Assembly (NCBI RefSeq): GCF_003815915.1
Contig: NZ_CP033929.1
Coordinates: forward strand, 434,001 to 498,000
Reading direction: 5' to 3'
DNA from: Chryseobacterium indoltheticum
GTDB lineage: Bacteria; Bacteroidota; Bacteroidia; Flavobacteriales; Weeksellaceae
DNA length: 64,000 bases
Position numbers and translations under genes: made by a program. This document shows positions 34,686-42,210 of this stretch, one piece after another; positions within the stretch are counted from its first letter, which is position 1, and every line of letters begins with the position of its first letter. The notes under the pieces were generated by a model, which was given only the letters and a program-made list of their open reading frames with translations, had not been told where the DNA came from and ran no database searches.

Positions 34686-34720
34686 AACCGCCACGCGCCT
34701 ATTTTGGTGATTGAGCGGTT
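34686..34720. terminator. Orphan terminator-like hairpin
   Basis: AACCGC (34686-34691) pairs with GCGGTT (34715-34720), followed by eight T on the plus strand and T-rich sequence on the minus strand. No plus-strand gene precedes it. Confidence 0.5.
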
Positions 34721-34824
34721 TTTTTTATTAAGATTTTTTAACAAAATATATGCAGTTTCCTCTATTCATCGGATTTTGCTATTTCTCAGTTTCTCAAAAA
34801 CAGTATTAAAAAAACATAAAAAAA

Positions 34825-34846
34825 GTTCCCCGGAAAACCGGAGAAC
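34825..34846 (-). terminator. Intrinsic terminator of glnN
   Basis: On the minus strand GTTCTCCGG pairs with CCGGGGAAC (one G-T pair) around TTTT, followed by seven T. Confidence 0.8.
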
Positions 34847-34872
34847 CTCACTAATATGGAACTTTACAGATG

Positions 34873-37068
34873 TTATCTTGTGAATAACATTTCTCTATAT
34901 TTCGTCATTGGCCAAAGCTCATCATCTACCATCATTTCAAGATCATCAGAAGCGTCTCTGATAATGTCAAATAAAGGTTTTACTTTGTTGCAGTAGTCTT
35001 CTGCCTGCGTCTGACTTTCTGTAACAGCTTTTGCTGCTTCTCTCGCTGCGATCAAATCTTCAACGCCTAGTTTAATTTTAGAAACGTTTTGTGAGATGTT
35101 GGTAATTAAGCTCATTTGCTCTTTCGCCAAAGTTTTGAATTCTTTGTCTTCAAAAATTTCTTTAAGACCTTTTACGTTCTCAATCAATCTGTTCTGATAA
35201 TTTAAAGCAGAAGGGATAATGTGGTTTCTTGCGATATCACTCAAAACTCTTGCTTCAATATCAATTACGGTAGAATATTTTTCTAATTTGATTTCGTTTC
35301 TTGCTTCTACTTCTCTGTGATTGAAGATTCCTAATTCTTCATAAAGATCAACAAATTTCTGATTCATTTCCTGCTTCAATGCTTCAGGAGTTGTTTTCCA
35401 GTTGTTTAATCCTCTTTTTTCAGCTTCTACAGCCCAGTCATCAGAATATCCGTCACCTTCAAACATGATGTTTTTACACTGCTTGATGTATTCTCTCAAA
35501 ACATTGAAGATGGCTTCGTCTTTTTTCAATCCTGTTTCAATTAAAGCATCAACTTCTTTTTTGAAGTCGTTTAATTGTTTTGCAGCAATCGTGTTCATTA
35601 CCGTCATAGATTCTGCGCAGTTTGCAGAAGAACCTACCGCTCTGATTTCAAATTTATTTCCTGTAAATGCAAATGGAGAAGTTCTGTTTCTGTCAGTATT
35701 ATCCAACAAAATTTCAGGGATTTTCCCAACAACATTCAGTTTTAAATCTGTTTTTTCGTCTGGAGATAGTTTTCCTTCTGTTACTTTTTCAAGCTCTTCC
35801 AAAACTCTGAACAATTGGCTTCCGATAAATACAGAAATAATTGCCGGTGGCGCTTCATTTGCACCTAATCTGTGGTCGTTGCTTGCAGAAGCGATACTTG
35901 CTCTCAAAAGATCCGCATATTCATGTACCGCTTTAATAGCATTTACGAAGAATGTTAAGAACTGTAAGTTTTTTTTAGGATTTTTTCCTGGGCTTAAAAG
36001 GTTTTCACCTGTATCAGTTGCCAAAGACCAGTTGTTGTGTTTTCCGCTTCCGTTTACTCCTGCGAATGGTTTTTCGTGGAATAAAATATGGAAATGATGT
36101 CTGTGAGCAATTCTTGCCATAACGTCCATCAACAAAGAGTTGTGATCAACCGCAACGTTTACTTCTTCAAACATCGGAGCAAGCTCAAATTGGTTTGGAG
36201 CTACCTCGTTGTGTCTTGTAGTAACCGGAATTCCCAATTTCATACATTCGATTTCCAATTCTTTCATGAAGTTCATTACTCTTGTAGGAATAGAACCGAA
36301 ATAATGGTCATCTAATTGTTGTCCTTTTGCAGGAGAATGTCCTAACAAGGTTTTACCTGTTAAAACTAAATCCGGACGAGATTGATACAATGCTGAATCA
36401 ACCAAAAAATATTCTTGCTCCCAACCTAAAGTAGGAGTTACTTTTGTTACATTTTTGTCAAAATACTGCATTACGTTTGTTGCAGCCTCGTCTACAGCGT
36501 TCAAAGCTCTCAATAATGGTGCTTTGTAATCTAAAGTTTCTCCAGTGTAAGAAATAAAGATAGAAGGAATACATAAAGTAGTTCCCATAATAAATGCTGG
36601 AGAAGTAGGATCCCAAGCTGTATAACCTCTAGCTTCGAAAGTGTTTCTGATACCACCGTTCGGGAAAGAAGATGCATCCGGTTCTTGCTGAATCAATAAG
36701 TTTCCGCTGAATCTTTCAATAGCTCTTCCACCTTCGATTGGAGTGAAGAAAGAATCGTGTTTTTCTGCAGTAGTTCCTGTTAATGGCTGAAACCAGTGTG
36801 TGTAGTGAGTAACACCCTTGCTCATTGCCCAGTCTTTCATCGCTACAGCTACCTGGTCTGCGATGTGTCTCTGGATTTTAGTTCCTTTTTTCATCGCATC
36901 CAAAATAGATTGGAATGCTTCTTTTGTCAAATATTCTCTCATGGTTTCTTCTGAGAAAACATTCTGGCAGAATAATTCTGACAATTTTACAGGAACTTCG
37001 ATAGAGTTATCTTTTCTAAAGTCCTTAAATGGTAAAGTTTCTAACGCTTTGAATCTTAAAGTTGACAT
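34873..37068 (-). CDS. glnN: Glutamine synthetase type III
   Basis: From the ATG at 37066-37068 (MSTLRFKALETLPF) the product is 731 residues, the size of GSIII, about 250 longer than GSI. It condenses glutamate and ammonia with ATP. Conserved parts: THWFQPLTGTTAEKHDSF near 92, TLGWEQEYFLVD, ARIAHRHHFHILFHEKPFAG, GSGKHNNWSLATDTG and ASNDHRLGANEAPPAIISVFIG. A longer form from 37092 would start with TTG inside the -7 promoter element. It is monocistronic; no nitrogen-regulatory site is recognisable. Confidence 0.95.
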   Translation of the reverse strand: MSTLRFKALETLPFKDFRKDNSIEVPVKLSELFCQNVFSEETMREYLTKEAFQSILDAMKKGTKIQRHIADQVAVAMKDWAMSKGVTHYTHWFQPLTGTTAEKHDSFFTPIEGGRAIERFSGNLLIQQEPDASSFPNGGIRNTFEARGYTAWDPTSPAFIMGTTLCIPSIFISYTGETLDYKAPLLRALNAVDEAATNVMQYFDKNVTKVTPTLGWEQEYFLVDSALYQSRPDLVLTGKTLLGHSPAKGQQLDDHYFGSIPTRVMNFMKELEIECMKLGIPVTTRHNEVAPNQFELAPMFEEVNVAVDHNSLLMDVMARIAHRHHFHILFHEKPFAGVNGSGKHNNWSLATDTGENLLSPGKNPKKNLQFLTFFVNAIKAVHEYADLLRASIASASNDHRLGANEAPPAIISVFIGSQLFRVLEELEKVTEGKLSPDEKTDLKLNVVGKIPEILLDNTDRNRTSPFAFTGNKFEIRAVGSSANCAESMTVMNTIAAKQLNDFKKEVDALIETGLKKDEAIFNVLREYIKQCKNIMFEGDGYSDDWAVEAEKRGLNNWKTTPEALKQEMNQKFVDLYEELGIFNHREVEARNEIKLEKYSTVIDIEARVLSDIARNHIIPSALNYQNRLIENVKGLKEIFEDKEFKTLAKEQMSLITNISQNVSKIKLGVEDLIAAREAAKAVTESQTQAEDYCNKVKPLFDIIRDASDDLEMMVDDELWPMTKYREMLFTR

Positions 37069-37089
37069 ATTGGGTTTGATTTTACAGCG

Positions 37090-37097
37090 CAAATTTA
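37090..37097 (-). promoter_or_regulatory. Putative -7 element for glnN
   Basis: The minus strand reads TAAATTTG, 21 bases before the ATG at 37068. It settles the choice of start. Confidence 0.5.
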
Positions 37098-37259
37098 CAA
37101 AAAATATGGTTTAAAAATAAGATACCCCTATTTTTTTATAAATTTTTATTTTATTTAATGTTTTAAATTTAGATTACCCTTTAAATTTCATGGTGTGTTT
37201 TATATTTTGATTAAATTAATTGTTATTGAAAAGAAATGTAAAAGAAGTATAGAATTTCT

Positions 37260-37267
37260 TAATTTTG
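37260..37267 (+). promoter_or_regulatory. Putative -7 element for the YwqK-like gene
   Basis: TAATTTTG matches TAnnTTTG, 15 bases before the ATG at 37283. A possible TTG start six codons upstream falls inside this element. Confidence 0.45.
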
Positions 37268-37282
37268 AGTAAATCAACTCAA

Positions 37283-39778
37283 ATGATAAAAAAGACGTCC
37301 CTTATTATTTCTTTACTATTCTTAAAAATGTTTTTCTGCCAAAATACAGATCCTGTTTATTATGATCAGGATTGGAAGGTGACTTCAAAGGCGAAAGCAT
37401 CTTATTACAGAGTAATGCCTATGAAACAAATTGGCGAATTGGTCTTAATTCAGGATTTTTATATCAATGGAACTCCGCAGTTTGAAGGATATGCTTTTAA
37501 AAAAGATGAAGATGCGTACGTTGGCGATATTGTCTGGTATGATGAATATGGAAATGATGATAATTTCAGGCAATACAGAAATGACACAAAGAACCTTACC
37601 TTATTATATTATCATCCAAATGGTAAGATTAGAAAAAAAGTTCAGTATAAAAATGGTGTGAAAGAGGGCGAAGCTTTAATTTACGGTACCGATGGAGCAA
37701 TTTTAATGAAGGGAACTTATACAAAAGGAAAACCGACAAGTGGAAGCTTTGAAAAAGTAAAAAATAATGACGATTACGATTATAATTCAAAATCTGATGA
37801 TGATAATGATAAGCCGAAGGTTCTCACAGAAGCCGTAGTTCTTCCGCCATCGCCGGCTTTAGCACAGACGGATGAAGTTTCTTCGCAAATAGTAGAAGTT
37901 GTGGCTCCGACAGAGATTCCTATTGAAAACGTTTCTACCAGTAAGTCGAAAGATCGAAAAACCATTTCTGAAAAAATATTTTGGAAAGATTCAAAACAAC
38001 TTGCTCAGGAAATACTTTATGAGATCAGTTTTTACAGCTTTAAGCCGATTGGACAAAAAAATTACGACAAATCGGGAAAGCTTATTCAATCCTTACAAGA
38101 AAATCATTTTGAAAAATATGGAAATGGGGTTGCAAATGGGACTGAATATGCTTATTATCTTCAAAACAATTTTGCAGCAGGTGTAAAATCTGCTTCAAAA
38201 ATCATTGATGGAGAAAAAACAGGTAAGGAAACTCTATATTTTCCGAAAGGTGAAACTTATTATGAAACCAATTATCTGAACGGTCTCAAGGATGGTGAAG
38301 AAATTGAGTATTCTGAAAAGGGAACGGTGAAAAACAAAAGAGTATATAAAAAAGGTAAGCCTTTTAATGGAAATTTTGATGAGCGTGTCGGAGATATTTA
38401 TGTCAATGTAAATTACACAAATGGTACTAAAGAAGGAGAAGCGGTTGCAAAAAATGAAGATCAGCAAATTATAGCCAAAGGAATTTATAAAAACGGAAAA
38501 CCTTATAACGGAACTTTTGTTATTGAAACCGGCGATAACATATCGGAATTAATTTCTGTAGAAAATTTTAAGAAAAAAGGATTGCAGAAAGTTTTCAGTT
38601 ACAGACTAGAAAATTTACAAAAAACCTACACTATTCAAAATGAAAAGCTAAATGGAGTAACTACTTTTTATAATGATGGCAAAATTGCAGGAACCTTAGA
38701 GTATAAAAATGACGAGCCTTACAATGGAACTTTAGTTAATGATGACAAAAATTCAGTTTACAAAAACGGAAAACTTATCGAAGAGATATTTTTTGAAGAT
38801 CATTATAATAAGGACAATATTAAAAAGCAAAAATTCTACGAAAACGGAATTTTGGTGAAGGTTAAAGATTATTCTTTTAGTATTACAGAAAAACCGCAGG
38901 AATTTTACGAAGGTATTTTTAAAAATGGTAAACCTTTTTCAGGGTATTTTGAAACCGATTATAGTCGGGAGTTTAAGCAGGTTGATTATTTTGAAAATGG
39001 AATTCCCAAATTTCAATATTCAAATGATTATCTGAAAAATATGGATAATTACAGACATCAATATTATGATGTCAAATCAACGTATAAAGACGGAAAAATA
39101 TTTGACGGTGCAGAATATATCCTGAATGAAAAGCAGTTTACAATCAAATACTGGAAAAACGGAGTCTTAAAAAGTTTTGATTGGGATCTGTTTGCGATGC
39201 ATTATTTTAACAGGCTTCATTTTGAACTGAAGAGTAATGCTATTGAAGTCAGCGATATGCAGGCAAACAGAAAGGCGGAGATTAAAATAGGACAATCCCA
39301 AAACACTTTTAATAAACAACTTTCAATCGACGGAAAAGTCATTGATGACACAAGAAAAGATTATTTAGAGTCAAAATATAAAGAAGGCATTATTGCTTAT
39401 CATGAAAAAGGAGGGAAAATTATTTCGACGGCTATAAACCCAATGGATGAATCGATGGAGGCTACCGAAGGAACGGAATTGTTTTATAAAGTTTATATGA
39501 TGGTGAAAGAAAGCGCAAGTCTTCAGGAGAATTTCAATCGTTTGGCAGAAAAAGTATCAGGTAACAAATTTATCGAAGAAACAGAAGAAAACAACATCAT
39601 TACTGGAATTCAATTAGATGCTGAAGGAAAACCAAAAGACGGAATTTTAATTACTCCTACACAAAACAATACATATACTTTGCAATTGTATATAAATAGA
39701 AAGCTGATAAAAACCGTAGAAAATGTTAGTTATAATAAAGTAAAAGAAGAAGCAAGGAAGCTGGAAAGAATAGATTAA
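37283..39778 (+). CDS. Large secreted YwqK/MORN-like repeat protein
   Basis: From the ATG at 37283 (MIKKTSLIISLLFLK) the product is 831 residues with a signal peptide ending FFCQ. It contains many copies of a Y-x-NG-x-x-x-G motif of the YwqK type (YHPNGKIRKKVQYKNGVKEG, YFPKGETYYETNYLNGLKDG) mixed with a second unit of the form YKNGKPYNGTF (at least six, such as KKGKPFNGNF and KNGKPFSGYF). An acidic linker lies near 165-215. Bacteroidota carry many such proteins, sometimes named YwqK-family antitoxin, but no toxin partner is adjacent. Function unknown. Confidence 0.7.
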   Translation: MIKKTSLIISLLFLKMFFCQNTDPVYYDQDWKVTSKAKASYYRVMPMKQIGELVLIQDFYINGTPQFEGYAFKKDEDAYVGDIVWYDEYGNDDNFRQYRNDTKNLTLLYYHPNGKIRKKVQYKNGVKEGEALIYGTDGAILMKGTYTKGKPTSGSFEKVKNNDDYDYNSKSDDDNDKPKVLTEAVVLPPSPALAQTDEVSSQIVEVVAPTEIPIENVSTSKSKDRKTISEKIFWKDSKQLAQEILYEISFYSFKPIGQKNYDKSGKLIQSLQENHFEKYGNGVANGTEYAYYLQNNFAAGVKSASKIIDGEKTGKETLYFPKGETYYETNYLNGLKDGEEIEYSEKGTVKNKRVYKKGKPFNGNFDERVGDIYVNVNYTNGTKEGEAVAKNEDQQIIAKGIYKNGKPYNGTFVIETGDNISELISVENFKKKGLQKVFSYRLENLQKTYTIQNEKLNGVTTFYNDGKIAGTLEYKNDEPYNGTLVNDDKNSVYKNGKLIEEIFFEDHYNKDNIKKQKFYENGILVKVKDYSFSITEKPQEFYEGIFKNGKPFSGYFETDYSREFKQVDYFENGIPKFQYSNDYLKNMDNYRHQYYDVKSTYKDGKIFDGAEYILNEKQFTIKYWKNGVLKSFDWDLFAMHYFNRLHFELKSNAIEVSDMQANRKAEIKIGQSQNTFNKQLSIDGKVIDDTRKDYLESKYKEGIIAYHEKGGKIISTAINPMDESMEATEGTELFYKVYMMVKESASLQENFNRLAEKVSGNKFIEETEENNIITGIQLDAEGKPKDGILITPTQNNTYTLQLYINRKLIKTVENVSYNKVKEEARKLERID

Positions 39779-39955
39779 ATATTATTTCTAATATGAAGAA
39801 AACTTATTCTAGTTTTCTTTCACAACAGAGCCGTAAATATTAATTTTAAATCGTTTAAAAATTTAGTTTAAATGATAATCGTTTGATTTAAAGTAGTTTA
39901 AATTATTAAATATATTTTACGTAACTTAGCAGACTTTTTATAAAAATTTTAATAT

Positions 39956-41647
39956 ATGACAAATTCTAGAGCAAGAGAAACTACCGAGGCAATTGAAAGA
40001 CTATACATATCTATGAGACACCTGTTTTATAGAGGTTTTTTTAAGCCGAGCGGAGTTTCTGGAGAAAGCATTAGAAGTTTGTTGAAGATGATCAATCCGG
40101 AAATTTACGGTACCATGAGCATTCCAAGCAAATTGGAATTGGATGGTTTGATGTATGTTTTAGACAGACTTCCAGAAGGTATTGAAGAATGCGCTTTCAT
40201 TCATCTTACATCAGATGAAGGTTTTGACAAAGGAAGTTTCGAGCCGATCGTTCCTAAAAAGAGAAGAAGAAACTGTTACCGAATCGACGAACATCAGATG
40301 AACATCGAAGTTCTTTTGGGTCGTTCAGAAATCTATGATATTCTTACGCATTTAACGTTCTTATTTATAGAAGCAGATAAAATTCGTAACCTCGCATTTA
40401 TTCAGGATGAAAACTGGAAGCCGACAAGAGCTTTCAAGATCATCGAAGAAGTTGTAAAAGGTGAGAAAAAATTCAGCAGAAGAGAAAAAGAAGTGGCTTT
40501 GATTCATCTTTCATCTTTAATAGGAAGAACTTTTGATGAAACTTTGAACGCTTACAATACTTTCGGCGACGATGATAATCTGGATAGATTATTCAAAATC
40601 ATTTACCACTTAGGAAAAGTAAGTTTGGAAGATGCTAAACAGAGCCGTGAAAGAGAAATTTATTTCAGTGCAATCCTTAAAGAAAGAGTAGGGCACCACT
40701 ATTTTGGAGAGAAATGGGCTCACAAAGTGAAAGAAGTTTTGTTTGAAAACGATCTTCATATGCGTCCGTTACACATTATTTCGGCAAACATGCACTCTGT
40801 AAAAAATATGCTGTACGGAAATGATGCTTTAAAGAAAAAAGATACGAAAGAAGTAGATTACAAGCTGTACGGAGATATTTCAGATAAAAAAGATCTTCGT
40901 GATAAAGTTTCAAAATATGCTTTGGATGAAGGCTTAATCTATATTAATGATAAAAGTGGAAGTAACATCGACGTTCAGATTATCGATTTAAGCAAAACCA
41001 ATCTTAAAAATACACCTTTCGGACATTTGAAATATGACGGAGACGATGTCATCATGGTCTTCGATTATGCATTTGGCGAACAGGCTTTTGAGGTGATGGA
41101 TGAATTGCTTAGGCCTTTTGAGCAAAAAGGCGAAGTATATATGATGAAGGTGAAATCGGTTTCTATTATGGGGAAAGCCGGAATTCTTGAAGGTGGAAAA
41201 GGAGACATTATGATTCCTACTTCTCATATTTTTGAAGGAACGGCAGACAATTATCCTTTCGAAAATGCTTTGAAATTGGAAGATTTTGAAGATGATGAAT
41301 TAAATGCTTTTGAAGGACCGATGATTACCGTTTTGGGAACATCCCTTCAAAACAGAGATATTCTTCAGTATTTTATGAATACTTCTTGGAAGGCGATTGG
41401 TCTTGAGATGGAAGGTGCACATTACCAGAAAGCAATTCAGGTGGCGTCAAAAATCAGACATCACATTGCACCGGATCTTTTTGTGAGTTACGCTTATTAT
41501 GCTTCAGATAATCCTTTGGAAACTGGAGCTACGCTTTCTTCAGGAGGATTGGGATTGACGGGAGTAAAACCAACATATCTGATTACTTTAAGAATCCTTG
41601 AAAAGATCTTACAAAGCGGAAAGAAAGAAATTTCATCTAAAAAATAA
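39956..41647 (+). CDS. Uncharacterised protein with nucleoside-phosphorylase-like C-terminal half
   Basis: A 563-residue soluble protein without signal peptide or membrane segment. The N-terminal 300 residues are mostly helical and unfamiliar to me. Residues about 360-545 look like the purine nucleoside phosphorylase/MTA nucleosidase fold: IMGKAGILEGGKGDIMIPT (404-422) resembles the family glycine loop and GD motif, GLEMEGAHYQKA (482-493) resembles the ribose-binding ME motif, and SYAYYASDNPL (511-521) resembles the R/S-x-x-SD motif with the catalytic Asp. I think similar proteins are common in Flavobacteriia under a DUF name. It is monocistronic, so context gives no substrate. Confidence 0.7.
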   Translation: MTNSRARETTEAIERLYISMRHLFYRGFFKPSGVSGESIRSLLKMINPEIYGTMSIPSKLELDGLMYVLDRLPEGIEECAFIHLTSDEGFDKGSFEPIVPKKRRRNCYRIDEHQMNIEVLLGRSEIYDILTHLTFLFIEADKIRNLAFIQDENWKPTRAFKIIEEVVKGEKKFSRREKEVALIHLSSLIGRTFDETLNAYNTFGDDDNLDRLFKIIYHLGKVSLEDAKQSREREIYFSAILKERVGHHYFGEKWAHKVKEVLFENDLHMRPLHIISANMHSVKNMLYGNDALKKKDTKEVDYKLYGDISDKKDLRDKVSKYALDEGLIYINDKSGSNIDVQIIDLSKTNLKNTPFGHLKYDGDDVIMVFDYAFGEQAFEVMDELLRPFEQKGEVYMMKVKSVSIMGKAGILEGGKGDIMIPTSHIFEGTADNYPFENALKLEDFEDDELNAFEGPMITVLGTSLQNRDILQYFMNTSWKAIGLEMEGAHYQKAIQVASKIRHHIAPDLFVSYAYYASDNPLETGATLSSGGLGLTGVKPTYLITLRILEKILQSGKKEISSKK

Positions 41648-41666
41648 TTTACTTTAAATTAAAAAT

Positions 41667-41694
41667 CAACCTCAAGTGTTTTTGCATTTGAGGT
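41667..41694 (+). terminator. Intrinsic terminator after the nucleosidase-like gene
   Basis: AACCTCAAGTG pairs with CATTTGAGGTT (one G-T pair) around TTTTTG, followed by a T-rich run. Confidence 0.8.
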
Positions 41695-41754
41695 TTTGTT
41701 TTTTCAATACGTATAATGCCAATTGCTTGGGTTTAATATCTCGCCAAAATTCAG

Positions 41755-41851
41755 CAAAATTAATTTCCCCATCTTAAAAGAGTGCAGTCTTGACGAATGT
41801 CAAAAGAAATTTTCCACCCTTTAGGGTTGGGGAAAGGAAATTTCTTTTTAA
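41755..41851. repeat. Direct repeat, copy 1, with internal palindrome
   Basis: It starts CAAAATTAATTTCCCCATC, includes AGTCTTGACGAATGT, and ends in an imperfect palindrome centred on CCACCCTTTAGGGTTGG with AGAAATTT and AAATTTCT arms. Copy 2 lies 138 bases further on. Confidence 0.75.
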
Positions 41852-41892
41852 ACGTATTAAAGAATCTCTAACATGTTTAATACTCTCCAAAT

Positions 41893-41986
41893 CAAAATTA
41901 ATTTTCCATCCCAAAAGAGTGTAGTCTTGACGAATGTTAAGAAATTTTCCACCCTTTAGGGTCGGGGAAAGAAAGTTTCTCTAAAA
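41893..41986. repeat. Direct repeat, copy 2, with internal palindrome
   Basis: It repeats copy 1 with a few substitutions and a small deletion (AGTCTTGACGAATGT and CCACCCTTTAGGGT are identical). The arms of the terminal palindrome have drifted. Confidence 0.75.
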
Positions 41987-41997
41987 AACAGCAATAA

Positions 41998-42073
41998 ATT
42001 CCCGCAGATTTCTCTGACGTTCACAGATTTTTTTACGTATTCATCTGTGTTAATCCGTGTGATCTGCGGGAAA
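41998..42073. repeat. Nested palindrome, CCCGCAGAT family
   Basis: Outer arms CCCGCAGAT (42001-42009) and ATCTGCGGG (42062-42070) enclose inner arms CACAGAT (42022-42028) and ATCTGTG (42043-42049). A related half element forms the end of hemE. Confidence 0.65.
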
Positions 42074-42210
42074 TATAAATTCACCAATTCTACAACAGAA
42101 AATTTTAACATTATCATTATTAAATAATCAAAGCACACAATAGACCTTAAATAATCACATTTGAGCTTCTTTTAAAAATTACTTACCTTTAAAAAAATAA
42201 AATTATATCA

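Larger units (their letters stand above)
34533..34872. other. Intergenic region between the NlpC/P60 and glutamine synthetase genes
   Basis: This 340-base gap has no coding frame I can support. From left to right it holds the NlpC/P60 -7 element (34585-34592), a dyad TTTAACATA/TATGTTAAA (34651-34677), an AACCGC/GCGGTT hairpin with T-runs on both sides (34686-34720), and the glnN terminator (34825-34846). Confidence 0.6.
41648..42210. other. Repeat-rich intergenic region before the M1 peptidase gene
   Basis: This 563-base gap has no coding frame I can support. It holds the upstream terminator, two direct copies of a 95-base element (41755-41851 and 41893-41986), a nested palindrome (41998-42073), and an AT-rich stretch to the M1 start with TACCTTTA about 20 bases upstream as a weak -7 candidate. 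Confidence 0.7.

Noticed and set aside
35402..36097. Long open frame of 231 codons on the plus strand inside the glutamine synthetase gene
   Set aside because: It is antisense to a strongly conserved gene, has no recognisable domain and reflects codon bias of the opposite strand.
37283..39778. Toxin-antitoxin locus based on YwqK similarity
   Set aside because: No toxin-like gene is next to it; the repeat alone does not show antitoxin function.
41755..42073. CRISPR array
   Set aside because: Only two long, diverged direct copies are present, with no short regular repeats and spacers and no cas genes.
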